DNA of 64,000 nucleotides from Limnomonas spitsbergensis (lineage: Eukaryota > Chlorophyta > Chlorophyceae > Chlamydomonadales): positions 7,438,501-7,502,500 of the forward strand of contig JAYJMM010000041.1 of assembly GCA_037349105.1 (NCBI GenBank), read 5' to 3'. Each line of letters opens with the position of its first letter. Position 1 is the stretch's first letter. Below, one piece after another: positions 21,701 to 32,600 of the stretch. The notes beneath the pieces are model-generated. The model did not search any database. It was not told where the DNA came from and saw nothing but the letters and a program-made list of their open reading frames with translations. The translations under genes were made by a program, and so were the position numbers.

Positions 21701-24700
21701 AGGGTGTCGTGACGTTGCTTCCCCTGCGTTGTGCGCTGGCTGGCTGGACCATCCTGTCGCGGTTGAAGAGTCGCAGGGCACCAGGCTTGAGTAGGTCCAT
21801 GGCCTTGGATCTGTAATCCGTGCTACGAGTGAAGCCTGCACAGTAGATTTGATTGGGAAAAGATAGGTCAGCTTGAGTAGGTCCATAGCCTTGAATCTGC
21901 ATGATCTGTGCTTCAAGTGAAGCGTACACAGTGGATTTGATTGGGAAAAGATGGGTCGGCTCAAGTAGGTCCATGGCCTAGGATCTATGATCTGTGTTTC
22001 AAGTGAAGCGTGTGCTTGTGGATTTGATTGGGAAACAGTGGGTCAAGCTGCTCCGCAAATGCCATATTGCTGTGCTGTTTTGTGCCTCCTCGCAACATCA
22101 CACCTTCAGGCAGGCAGGCAGCATGCAAGTAAGTAATTTGTCATAGCCTTGCCTACTTGTGCAACCCTGAACCCTTCACCCTGAACCCCGAGCCCTTAAC
22201 CCCAATCAGCCACAAAGCAAATAACGCATGTTAAAATAAAATCATAGGAGACAATGCCTTGTCCTTTTACTTACGCCCTGCAGCCCCTGCAAGGGACAGA
22301 GCTTGGATGCTGCGCAGCAAACCTGTCCTGAGCCCGACTCCTGCAACCGTAACTTTTTGAACCCAAACCCTGAACACTTACCCTGCATCACCTCCTTTGC
22401 CCTCCTTAAACCCTTAGACCCTGAAACCTTGAAACCCTGAAACCTTGAAACCCTGAAACCCTGAAACATTGAAACCCTGAAACCTTGAAACCCTGACACA
22501 TTGAAACCCTTCAGCCCTGAAACCTTGAAACCCTAAAACATTGAAACCCTGAAACCTTGAAACCCTGAAACATTGAAACCCTTAAGCCCTGAAACCTTGA
22601 AACCCTGAAACATTGAAACCATAAAACCCTTGTATCCCTGAAACCCTTGTAGCCCTGAAACCCTTGTAGCCCTGAAACCCTTGTAGCCCTTGTAGCCCTG
22701 AAGCCCTTGTAGCCCTGAAACCCTTGTAGCCCTGAAACCCTTGTAGCCCTTGTAGCCCTGAAGCCCTTGTAGCCCTGAAACCCTGAAACCTTTGTAGCCC
22801 TGAAACCCTTGTAACCCTGAAGCCCTGAAACCCTTGTAGCCCTGAAACCCTTGTAGCCCTGAAACCCTTGTAGCCCTTGTAGCCCTGAAGCCCTTGTAGC
22901 CCTGAAACCCTTGTAGCCCTGAAACCCTTGTAGCCCTTGTAGCCCTGAAGCCCTTGTAGCCCTGAAACCCTGAAACCTTTGTAGCCCTGAAACCCTTGTA
23001 ACCCTGAAGCCCTGAAACCCTTGTAGCCCTGAAACCCTTGTAGCCCGGAAACCCTGAGACCTTTGTAGCCCTGAAACCCTGAAACCCTTGTAGCCCTGAA
23101 ACCCTGAAACCCTTGTAGCCCTGAGGCCCTGAAACCTTGAAACCCTTGTAGCCCTGAGGCCCTGAAACCTTGAAACCCTGAACGCCATTCCTGCTGTCCC
23201 TGCTTTCCTTGTAGGTGGTAGCCAGGTGTTCGACCTGCTGTGTCTGCTCATCCTGTTCTCAGCCACCTTGTCCCTGCGGTCCATCCCCCCCGGCTTCATC
23301 TACTATTGGCTCAAGGACATCATCGTGAACGAATTCCTGAAAATGAGTGTCTTGACTGCGGCGTTGGAGATTTCCGAAAGGGTGGGGAGGGAGGGAGGGG
23401 GGAAGGTGGATTGTGTGGGGGGGGGAGGGAGGGAGGGAGGGGGGACGGGAGAGTATGTGGGGGGGGGGGGAGGGGAGAGGGTGAGGGGAGCGAGGGGAGA
23501 GGGTGTGGGGTAGGGAGGGGAGAGAATGTGTGGGGGGGAGGGGAGGGAGGGGAGCGTGCGTATGGGGGGGGGAGGGAGGGGAGAGGGTGTGTGGGGGGGG
23601 GGGGAGAGGGAGGGGGATGCAAGGAGTGGATGTGTGGTGCTGGGGGTAGGAGTGGGGGGGGCAGGGAGGGGCGTGCTTGTTCAGATAGGGCTAGATGGGA
23701 GTGACAGGTACTCTTACGGTGAAGTTTGAGTTGGTGCTGAATATGTGTATCGAATTTAGGTTTTGAGGGCTTGGGCATTGCTTAGGCTAAAGATTGAGGG
23801 TTTGGGGTTTGAGGTCTAAACCATGTAAAAGCTGACGTGACAGGCAGAGCATGGTCTCAGTGTATGTGCTAGGGTTTAGGGTGTGATGTTAGGGTTTAAG
23901 CAATACAGATGCAGTCCAGATGTGGAAGGAAGCTATTTGAGTCAGATAACTCGCTTGCTTGACCACGCCGACGGTGCGCAATGCCCTGTACTTGCCCTTC
24001 TTATTCGACCAAGTTACCAGGCCCAGGACTTGTGGCTGGTTAGGGTGAAAGGCTCAGGGTTTATGGTTTAGGGTTCAGGGTTGCATATGGAGCTGCAGCT
24101 GCTGATGTCCTAACCCAGCACCACATGAGCCAGCATGGAGCCCAGGCTGCGGGCTTCCTTTTCCTCCCTCTTTGTTTCCTCCCCACCCCTCCTTGATCAC
24201 ACACTTTTTGCACCCCCCTGTTTTTTCATCCCTGCTTTAAATGATCGGCTGTTGCGCGGGTTGTTTCCACAATCTCCAGGGCAGTGTTGTTGCTGGTGCT
24301 GTTGTTACTACTGTTGCGTGACTGTTGCGAGGCTGCCGTCTCACGTAGCCTTCCGCTTCATGGGATGAATTTACCCTCCAGTCATAAAACCGGCACTCAT
24401 TATTCCTTTCACTCTAACAAAAGTGAACATCCCACTTTTTACGAGTCACACTTTCACTCTTCCTGTCACTCTGAAGTCACACCCGTTGCCCCCGCTGTAC
24501 CCTGTACCGCCCGCAGATCGTGGGTAATTTCGGGCTGGATGTTATGGAGGCGCTGTCAGGGACGTGCACCATGTGGGCCATGGGGCGCAGGCGGGTGGAA
24601 TATGTCGCGTGTGACGCGATGGTTGCGTTCATGGTGGTGCTGCTGCACGCGGTCATTCTCATGTGCCAGGCAAGAGCTGGGGGTAGAGGTGATGGGGGTG

Positions 24701-27700
24701 GGGGGGGATATTGGCACGGAGGAACACAAATGAGGGGTATTGGGGGGGGATATATCAAGGAGTGTGTTGTGGGTGACGCGATGGTTGCGTTTGTGGACTT
24801 CTTGTATGCGGTCATTCTCACCGGGAGTACCGGTCATTCTCATGTGCCTGGTAAGGGCTAGGAGGGGGTGCTGGGAGTAAATGGGGATTTTGAATGAGGA
24901 TACAAATGAGGGGTATTGGGGAGGGGTTGATGTAGGGAGGGAGGGGGGTATTTCCTGAGGACGCAAATGAGGGGTATTGGGGGGGGGTTGATGGAGGGAG
25001 GGGGGTATTGGGGGGTGGATATGCCAGGGAATATTCACGGGGTTAGATTAAGAAGTTGCTCGTTATGCTGTGGACTGGCTGATAAATGAATCTGACATTG
25101 CTTTGTGACGCTCACCCTTAATGGTTCTAGGTGACTGTGCAATTTGATTTCCTGTTTGCTTTGCTGTTTTGAGCTTCAGTTTGCTTTCCCATTTCGAGCT
25201 TCAGTTTAGTTTGCTGTTTGATTTGCCATTCTGATGTTCTCTACATGTAGCCGTTGTAATTTACTGTTTGATTAGCTGCTTGGTTAGCATGTTTGATCTG
25301 CTGCTTGATCTGCTGCTTGATCTACATATTGATCTGCTGCTTGATCTGCTGCTTGATCTGCTGTCCAATGTGCTGATACCGGCACCAGTGCTGGCTATGG
25401 TCCTCGACTCCAAGCGCAATGTTTGGATCTGCTGTTTCATCTGCTGCTTGATTTGCTACCCAACATGCAGGCACTGGTGCTGGCCATGGCCCTCAACTCC
25501 AAGCGCAATGGCCTGGTGGGGCTGCTCATTGCATCCAACTTTGTGGAGATCAAGAGCAATGTTTTCAAACGCTGGGATGTGGAGCGCATTCGGAGCCTGG
25601 TGAGAGCAGGGGCTGGGCTCTGGGGGCTGGGCTCTGGGGGCTGGGCTCTGGGGGCTGGGCTCTGGGGGTGCGGCTCTGGGGGCTGGGGGCTGGGCTCTGG
25701 GGGCTGGGCTCTGGGGGCTGACCCCTGGGTGCTGGGCTCTAGGGGCTGGTCTCTGGGGGTTGGCGAGGGTGTGCGAGCCTACAAATTTAAGTATGCCCCC
25801 TAGAATCAGTGCGGCGTCGTCTGTTGAAGTATGCCCCCTAGAATCAGTGCGGCGTCGTCTGTTGAAGCAGGTATGGACTCGGATGTGCTCTCATCATCTG
25901 TTATTAAGGGTGTGGACTTGCATTTGTTCAATGTCTGTTGAATAGGGTGGGTACAGAGGGACCTCGATCTTCACAGCGTTCGTGCACAGCGTTACCGATA
26001 ATTGGCAGCGGGGTTGGGGTCGATATCGCTTTTCAGCCATGGGTCCCCATTGGCCTGTTTCAACTGGGTGAATCAAAGATGCCAGGCTCCCCCTCCCGCC
26101 CTCCCTCCCTCCTCCTTCAGGTTTGGATGGACGTGGTGGAGCGCTTTCAACTTTTCTGCATCCTCGTGTTCGTGGCCGTGGAGGACATGGACAGCGGGTC
26201 TACCTGGATCCCCAGGTGTGAACTGAAGTGTGAAATGAAGCCCAGGTGTGAACTTAAGTGTGAAACAAAGCCCAAGTATTAACCAGATTCCCTGCATCTT
26301 TGTGTTTGTGGCTGTGGAGGACATGGATAGGGGGCCCTCTTGGAATCCCGGGGGTGAAAATAATCCCAGGTGTAAACATGTGTGAAGTGAAGCCCAGGTA
26401 TGAACTTACGAGTGAAATGATGCCCAGTTGATAACCAGATGTCCTGCATCTTCGTGTCTGTGGCTGAGGAGGACATGGGCAGGGGGTCTTCTTGTAATCC
26501 CAGGTATGCAAATATGCCTAGGTGTAAACTGAGTACCTCTTTTTGCATCCGCGTGTTTGTGGTAGTAGAGCACACAGCCAGATGTTATAATTCGATCCCC
26601 AGGTGTGAACTAAACGCTGGGTGTGGACTGGAGCCCAGGTCCAAATGTGAGCAGACTGTGTTGTTGAACGGTCAGAAACCCCCCACCCTAAATCCTCCAC
26701 CCTGGACCCTCCACCCTAAGCTCGCCACCCTTAACCCTCCACCGTAAACCCTCCACCCTCCACCCTAGACCCATCATATGAGGACTCCAGAGCACACTTG
26801 TGTAGATTTGGACGGGCTGGCGTTTCTTCAGACTTTCTTCCTTGGGGATGGTATTTTCCCTTTTATTTTTTTCATCTGTTCCTTTCCTTTCTCCTCAAGC
26901 CTCTAGCTCTTTTCCTCCCGACCAGATCGTTGGGCGCCCATGCGGCCGAGCCTTTGCGGCATGGGCCAGAGGTGTAATGTCATTGACTTGAACCCCAGAG
27001 CCTTTTGCATCCACCCCCCCACCTCCTTTGCTAGCGAACGCTCTCTTGCTCTGCTGCCCTTCCGCTGGCCACCCTCCCTCTCCCTCGCCGTTTTATCCTG
27101 CCCCCTGCTTGTTCCGCTTCTGCCCTGCTTGCTCCACTTCTTCCTTGCACGCTCCTCTTCTGCGATGCCTGCGCCCCCAGCTGGGTCATCCTGGGCGAGT
27201 CCGCTCGCATCATGGCCGCGGAGGTGGTGATTGACGTCACCAAGCATGCAGTGCTGGGCAAGTTCACGGATGTGCGGCCGGGAATCTACCGGGAATACAT
27301 GAAGGTGAGCTGAACCCTAGACCCTAGACCCTATGTGAGGTGAACCCTATGTAAGGTGAACCCTATGTGAGGTGAACCCTATACCCTATACCCTATGTGA
27401 GGTGAACCCTATGTGAGGTGAACCCCATGCGTACCCGTAGCTTTGCTTTGCCTTCCCTCAAAATGCATGTTGTTTGGTGTGGGGGGATCCAGGAATTGAC
27501 TAATTCAGTTTTCTGTCAGAAATTAAAAGTTCTTGTCGACAGTTTGCCCTGAGGGCAGCATTCAAAGAAACCTTTTTTTCATGCCCGAGGGAAGGCAAAT
27601 AAAATGTACGGTTACGGTATTTTCAGTTATTTTCATTAAGAGAGGTAGTTTGGGGTCAGGCATCTACGGTACTGGGAGTATAGGTATGTATGTGTAGGTA

Positions 27701-29122
27701 TGGGAAGTTAGGATGAAGGTATACGGGAAGTGAGGGTGAAGGTACGATAAGTGAGGGTGAGGGAGGTGAGGGAGGTGAGGGTGAGCTGGCCTGTGACGTC
27801 CCTCCTTGCGGCAGCAGCTCACTAATTATTCCTGATTCTGCGCCGCAGGATTTGTGTGATAAGGTGCAGGTCAGTCAGTCACACAACCTGCACAAGCAGC
27901 TGGGTTTCCACCACCTAGCCTGTTGCGCGCTGCTGCTGAGGTCGGGACTCACGCTGTTCTGGCTCAAGCTGGACGTGGCACCGCTGCAGGTGGGAGGGGG
28001 CAGGGGGGATCAACTGGGGGAGGGAGGAGACTGGGGCTGGGCAGGGGGCAAGGCTGAGGGGGGCAGGGGGGGATCAGTTGGGGGAGGGAGGAGGCTGGGG
28101 CTGGGCAGGGGCTGGGCAGGGCAGATGGGGACAGGGGGGGCGGTGTGGTAAATGGGGGACTAAGGCAGTTTAGGGGGCATGTGCAGGGCAGAGGGGGCAG
28201 GGGGATAGGGGGGTCAATGGGTGAAGGGAGGAGACTGGGGCAGGGCAGGGGGCGAGGGCAGGGGCAATGCAGAGGGGAGCAGGGCAAGGGGGGCAGGGGG
28301 GCGTGATAAGGCGGGGCAAGAGGGAGTGGGGTTCAAATGGTCGGGGGGGAGAGCCTGAGATTTGCAGACAGCTGGGATGTGAGGGGAGTCTTGAGCTGGT
28401 GGCTGGTGCGCGATGGAGGCCTGGTATTGCAATATTGCATCTGGCTGAGCTTGGATGTGATCTTTGGAACATGATAGATATTAGGCTGTAACATGTACTG
28501 TCTGTACTGATGCTACATGTACCGCCCTGGAAGGCTGCAATATGTACATCATGTAAGGCTGTGACATGTTCTGTCCTGGAGGCTGCAGCCTGTACTGTCT
28601 GTACTGGTGTAGCTTGTTCTGTCCTGGAGGCTGCAACCTGTACTGTCTGTACTGGTGTAGCATGTTCTGTCCTGGAGGCTGCAACCTGTACTGTCTGTAC
28701 TGGTGTAGCTTGTTCTGTCCTGGAGGCTGCAACCTGTACTGTCTGTACTGGTGTAGCATGTTCTGTCCTGGAGGCTGCAACCTGTACTGTCTGTACTGGT
28801 GTAGCATGTTCTGTCCTGGAGGCTGCAACCTGTACTGCCCTGGTCCTCACAGGTGCTCTTGAGGGCTGGGCTGGTGGCACTGCTGTGGATGGTAATGCTC
28901 CTGTTCAAGGCTGTGTTTGGGTACGCGCTCAAGTGGGCAGCGCACCGCTTTGTGGCGCGGTACGGTACCACTCATCAAGGCCGCAGCTTCTCGCGGCTGA
29001 GTCGGGCGTCGGTGGTTGCGACAGGATCTGGAGCCGGCATCGAGCGGGTGTCGAAGCGGGAGGCGACGGGGGAGGTGGTGGGGGACACCCAGATGCCTTC
29101 TGGGAGGAGCAAGATGGAATGA
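18715..29122 (+). CDS. TAPT1: TAPT1/DUF747 family multi-pass membrane protein
   Basis: Eleven exons: 18715-19234, 19542-19851, 20318-20399, 21703-21790, 23215-23381, 24517-24669, 25471-25599, 26121-26215, 27181-27304, 27849-27989, 28853-29122. All phases agree, giving 692 aa. Residues 1 to about 270 are Ser/Pro-rich and poorly structured. The family domain follows (about 275-640): ERERVYNFLIYVPFQLERL, then VVTLLPLRCALAGW, FDLLCLLILFSATLSLRSIP, GNFGLDVMEALSGT, SNFVEIKSNVFKRWD, DVVERFQLFCILVFVAVED, AEVVIDVTKHAVLGKFTDV and Y.EYMKDLCDKV. These are the hallmark blocks of TAPT1 / yeast Emp65 / Arabidopsis POD1, which are ER membrane proteins; vertebrate TAPT1 is also needed for cilia. A final hydrophobic segment begins at about 604. 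The intron after exon 6 uses a GC donor (CAG|gcaaga). Exon 2 contains a 39-residue in-frame tandem duplication. If its second acceptor (19659) is used, the protein is 653 aa. Confidence 0.88.
19452..19760 (+). repeat. Three 116/117-bp tandem copies across TAPT1 exon 2 and its acceptor
   Basis: Copies start at 19452, 19568 and 19685 (CACCGGTTGAGTATGATGGG). Copies 2 and 3 each follow a pyrimidine tract and CGCAG acceptor (exon start 19542 or 19659) and stay in frame with each other (117 nt = 39 codons). Copy 1 is spaced by 116 nt. Confidence 0.9.
20405..21440. repeat. G-rich minisatellite, about 19 units of about 50-56 bp (TAPT1 intron 3)
   Basis: The unit reads GAGGGGAGCAGGGAAAAGGC, GGTAGGAAGAGGGTGGAGGG, followed by a poly-G run of 5-20 nt. 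It begins about 10 nt after the exon 3 donor. Long Pro-rich minus-strand open frames here are artefacts. The G runs on the transcript strand could form G-quadruplexes. Confidence 0.95.
21785..22040 (+). repeat. 87-bp repeats copying the TAPT1 exon 4 donor
   Basis: The exon end and donor GGCTTGA|gtaggtccatggcc recur at about 21872 (gcttgagtaggtccatagcc) and about 21959 (gctcaagtaggtccatggcc). The intervening GATTTGATTGGGAAA is also repeated. Confidence 0.9.
22400..23195. repeat. Acceptor-like minisatellite CCCTTGTAGCCCTGAAA (TAPT1 intron 4)
   Basis: Dozens of short units (CCCTGAAACCTTGAAA, then CCCTTGTAGCCCTGAAA) lead to the true acceptor CCTTGTAG|GTGGTAGCC at 23214. Most units therefore carry a copy of the acceptor's TTGTAG. 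The 262-codon minus-strand frame is an artefact. Confidence 0.95.
23390..23665. repeat. GGGAGG/GGGGTG purine-rich low-complexity tract after TAPT1 exon 5
   Basis: Irregular G-rich sequence starts directly at the exon 5 donor. The open frames on either strand are compositional. Confidence 0.85.
24771..24860 (+). pseudogene. Decayed partial copy of TAPT1 exon 6
   Basis: GTGACGCGATGGTTGCGTTT and GCGGTCATTCTCA followed by TCTCATGTGCCTGGTAAGG repeat the 3' half of exon 6 (24600-24669), with an insertion and a GT replacing the GC donor. It lies about 100 bp downstream inside the intron. Confidence 0.75.
25379..25424 (+). pseudogene. Partial copy of the 5' end of TAPT1 exon 7
   Basis: GCACCAGTGCTGGCTATGGT, CCTCGACTCCAAGCGCAATG copies the first about 45 nt of exon 7 (25471 onward) with five or so differences. 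It sits 90 bp upstream, separated by TTGATCTGCTGC repeats that contain the acceptor region. Confidence 0.8.
25600..25770. repeat. GGGCTCTGGGGGCTG short repeat after TAPT1 exon 7
   Basis: About ten units of GGGCTGGGCTCTGG begin within 20 nt of the donor. A 34-bp direct repeat (AAGTATGCCCCCTAGAATCA and following) occurs at 25789-25865. Confidence 0.9.
26285..26610 (+). repeat. Three decayed copies of the TAPT1 exon 8 3' half plus donor
   Basis: Copies near 26291-26350, 26441-26505 and 26546-26605 repeat CTGCATCTTCGTGTTTGTGG, CTGTGGAGGACATGGA and the CCCAGGT junction, each followed by GTGTGAACTGAAGTGTGAA-like intron text. Divergence increases with distance from the true exon (26121-26215). Confidence 0.85.
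26860..26992 (+). mobile_element. SINE-like dispersed repeat inside TAPT1 intron 8
   Basis: A pyrimidine run, CTCTTTTCCTCCCGACCAGA, then GGGCGCCCATGCGGCCGAGC and GCATGGGCCAGAGGTGTAAT, with TCATTGACTT at the end. GCCCATGC and GCATGGGC form an 8-bp inverted repeat. It is the best-preserved core of the family. Confidence 0.6.
27300..27432 (+). repeat. Repeats of the TAPT1 exon 9 donor with CCCTA motifs
   Basis: The donor AAG|gtgagctgaaccctag is followed by copies of GTGAGGTGAACCCTATAC at 17-30 bp spacing, so several extra GTGAGG donor-like sites follow the real one. Confidence 0.8.
27990..28350. repeat. GGGGCAGGG-rich low-complexity tract after TAPT1 exon 10
   Basis: Repeated GGGAGGAGACTGGGGCAGGG-type units follow the exon 10 donor. 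Open frames on the minus strand are Pro-rich artefacts. Confidence 0.8.
28497..28850. repeat. 48-bp minisatellite, about 6 units, leading to the last TAPT1 exon
   Basis: The unit reads TGTAGCATGTTCTGTCCTGG, AGGCTGCAACCTGTACTGTC, TGTACTGG. The last copy runs into the acceptor CCTCACAG at 28852. The period is a multiple of 3, so several frames are open on both strands without meaning. Confidence 0.95.
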
Positions 29123-29692
29123 CGCCATGCATGCCGGCGATCGGGTGCATGTGAGCCTGTTGTTTTTATTTACCTGGGACGACAGCGGAAGCTGTCAGCG
29201 TTTGAGACACTCAAGGAAAGCGTTTTGTCGGTACTGGTTTGCCCATGTATGCATGTGGGCATGTGGGTACAAGCCGGTAGGTACTTGGTCACGTAGACTC
29301 CTGGTGCATGCATGCCCACATGCATGGACTCAAGGCTATCTAAGCTCTGGGCGTTTTCTTTCTCTCGAAGGTTTTGTCTGCCTAGCCATTGACACATGGA
29401 TCGAATTGCTTATTAGTCATTTTTGGGAAATTATGTCGTTGATTAGGATTAGGAGTGGCTGCAGGTGACAGCAGGGGTAACAGTAACCCCCTGGTAACAG
29501 TAATCTCTGTTCGAAGGTCGAAGTGCAACTTTCGGGCGGTCAGTCAAAACTAGGTTTTACGCGAAAGTATGAAAATCTGAATTTTGCTGTTGCAACGCAA
29601 GCATAATCTATTGTTTAAGCTTTATATATTTGTGTAATGATGTAATGAGGTACCCCAGTTGAGCGTCCGAGCGTGCGACGAAGAATGCTGTA
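29123..29692 (+). promoter_or_regulatory. Intergenic: TAPT1 3' end and Sfi1-like promoter
   Basis: About 570 bp hold the 3' UTR of TAPT1 and the promoter of the next gene. TTTATATATT at 29621-29630 is a TATA-like element about 65 bp before the proposed ATG at 29693. TGTAA motifs at about 29633 and 29641 could be the TAPT1 poly(A) signals, which would place the two transcripts almost end to end. Confidence 0.4.
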
Positions 29693-32600
29693 ATGAAGGG
29701 CAAGGAGAGCACGTCGGGCGACTCCTCTCTCGCCGGCACGAAACTCCTGGTATGCCCAATGCATTTGAATTATTCCGATTGAAACTGGATAGCATCAACG
29801 ACGACTCACGACTTGCCCATGACGCAGGGTCTTGCAAAAGACTGGCGCCCTAGCCTTGACAGCCGGCCTCCGCGCTCTAAAAGCGCGAAAACAGCTGTTT
29901 CCTTCAACTTGAAGGAGCGCAGGCCCGGCCCAGCTTACAGCAGCCCAGAGATTCCTGGCGTGTCCAGTCATCCGCATGGAGGCTCCTACCATCCCCCATC
30001 ACCTGCCCCTTTGGTCCCCCACCCAGAACAGAGACAGCTCAGCCTGCCGAGATCACCTGCGTCACGCATGCTGGCTGCAGCATCTGGTGGCCCAGCCAGC
30101 GGCCACCGCCCAGACTCGCCATCATCCCCTGAGCCCCAGCCGATTGCTTACCCTGGGGTCCTGCCCAGCCGCATGGCCATGCATGGAGGTCACTATGCGG
30201 CAGGTGTGACCATGCAGACACCCACACATGGAAGTGGGATCCCGGAGCCTTGGCTACCGCCATCACCGGCCCCCAGCACAGGCCTCAGCCACCACCACCA
30301 CCACCACCAGCAACAGCAACAGCTGCAGCAACAACAGCAACAACAGCAGCAGCGCGCCCGTGGTATCGTCGAAGTAGTTCCAGGCGACGCCTCGATGACA
30401 ATGCTGCCCGTGGAGGTGCATCCGCTCGAGCGCATGGGCGGCCCCGCCTCGTACGACTTGCTGGCAGGAGCCCGGCTGCAGCTGGCAGTGCTCTGCGCAT
30501 CCTCGCCCGGCAGCACAACAGCGGGGACAGGCACGGCGGGGCTGGCAAGGCGGGTGCCCGGTAGCCCCATGTCGAACCGGTTCCCCCAGTCCAATGCTTG
30601 GACCCCGAGCGAGTCCTCGGGCCGGACACAGGCGACTGCCACCCAAGAAAACGAACCACAGCCCGCAGGGTGGCCGTTCTTACCCCATCACTCCAGGCAG
30701 GAAGACAACAACCTAGGCTGGGGGTCCTCCGGCGGCCTCTCCCCACCACAGCGCCCACCGCTTTCTGCGTGGCTCGAGGCCCGGGGAGATAGTGGGACAG
30801 GGCGTAGCCTCCCCGTGGCCCCGGCCGCAACCCGGAGGCCCCTGGCTGACGCCCGCACCGCTGTTGTACCGCAGCAGCACGGTTCTGTTGCGCCCCTTGA
30901 CGTCAGCGGAGGACAGGACCACGTTGTGGCGACATGGCGGGCCGCTTCGCCGCCCCAGGGCATTGACCCTAGGCAGCAGCTCGACGCCTCGCCCAGCCGG
31001 GGCACTGCGGACTCTGCGTGTGTGGGCGGAGCGTGGGCGTACCCCTCGGGTCTGCACTCAGGATACAGCCAGCCCTACGTCCAGCAGCCGGTCCACTCAG
31101 AGCCCTCCCCTGCCACCGCCGCCTCGACGGGGCAGTGGAGCGGGCTGGAAGCTGCGGTGCACACGGAGCTTTCGAGGCCCGCCGGGGGAGCAGCGATCCC
31201 TGAGGTGGATCTTTTGGGGACGGGCGGGCGGGCGTGGCCCCGGTCAGACCCTGCCTCACCGCTGGCTCCTGCTACGACGGGAGGGAGGGAAGCAACTGAG
31301 AAGCTGCGGTGGTCAGCACCAGCCTCCCCTGCAGCGCCCGACCGGCCAGCGGTCGATCAAGGGGGTGGGGAGGAGCCGACGTTCGCGAGCGTTCATCGAA
31401 TGCTGTCATCGCTGCAGCTTCAGATCGGACCCGCTGCTCGCATCTTCCGAGAACCGACGTCCCCGGCGGCCCGCCGGTGCCTCGCGTCTGGATCCGACGG
31501 GAGCGACCGTTACGGAGACGGTGCGGCAGCCAGCGGCGCCGCAGCGAGGGAGTGCACGCCTTCACCTCGCCGTAGCTTCGCTGCGCCGTTCATGCCGCCG
31601 CCACCGCGGGGCCTTGCGTCGGCGCCGACGGGTCGCCCGCGGAGCAGCGGGCCGGCTGCCTGGCGTGTGGCCCAGCTGCAGGCGATGCGGGCTGCCCTCT
31701 CGGAGGGTATGTCGATGCAGCAAGCGTTCGCGGTGATGGGCGTGGACTGCGATGGCGGATCGGGGTCTGAGGCTGCGTTTGATCACAGGGGGGCCTCCCC
31801 TGCCGCAGGCGCCCCCGCTGGCGACGCTAAGTCGGGATGCGACGCCAGCGGAACCAGAACTCTCACAGAAGCCACTGCGTGAGTCTGTGCAGGCAGCTCA
31901 TGTTGACGCAAAGTGGCGGTAAGCCAATCGGACATCTGGCACCAGATGTCCAATTGCCTCAGCGCCTCCTCACCTCGCTCATTAGTTCAGGGTTGAGGGC
32001 TTTGGGTTCATACTTCAGGGTTTGGGTTCATACTTCAGCTGCAAACCCTAGGCTGAGTTCAGGGTTGAGTTCAGGGTTGAGGGGTTTGGGTTCATACTTC
32101 AGCTGCAAACCCTAGGCTGAGTTCAGGGTTGAGTTCAGGGTTGAGGGGTTTGGGTTCATACTTCAGCTGCAAACCCTAGGCTGAGTTCAGGGTTGGGTTC
32201 AGGGTTGAGGGGTTTGGGTTCATACTTCAGCTGCAAACCCTAGGTGGTGTCCTCCTACCTGAATAGAAAGGCACAGTGTGTAGTGGTCCAGCCGGCAGTT
32301 TTGTCCTAGGGGTGCTGGGGATTCGAAACGCAGCGCTCAGTGCTCCCCTCGGGTGCAGACTCCCAACTCTGGCTTGCTTGAACGCTATATCCAGATCTAC
32401 TTCAACAGATCTCCTCGTGTGATCTCGACCCTATTTCCTCCGGTGATGTGACGGGTGTTGAGGGTTTATGGTATTTTGTAACTTCAGTACCGGGTGTTTG
32501 TTTGGATTATCTTAAACAATACTGAAGGAATAATGAGCGGATCTGCCATTTGGCCTCTGAAAAAACTGTGGAGAACACCACACCTGCCCACACTTCCATG

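Noticed and set aside
20333..21974. 543- and 427-codon Pro-rich minus-strand frames resembling a wall protein
   Set aside because: They are the antisense of the G-rich TAPT1 intron array and overlap TAPT1 exons 3 and 4 on the other strand.
22511..23299. 262-codon minus-strand frame (Gly/Phe/Gln repeat)
   Set aside because: It is the antisense of the CCCTTGTAG minisatellite, running into TAPT1 exon 5.
28170..28880. 236-codon minus-strand frame and mirrored Cys-rich plus frames
   Set aside because: They come from the 48-bp minisatellite before the last TAPT1 exon.
30792..31736. 314-codon alternative plus-strand frame
   Set aside because: It is a shadow of the 683-codon exon 2 frame; it has no phase-compatible splice partners.
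32359..32442. Candidate 28-codon exon (TPNSGLLERYIQIYFNRSPR...) with good acceptor and donor
   Set aside because: It is phase 0 at both ends, whereas exons 2 and 3 join in phase 2. It was left out of the model but could be real if the exon 2/3 borders are wrong.
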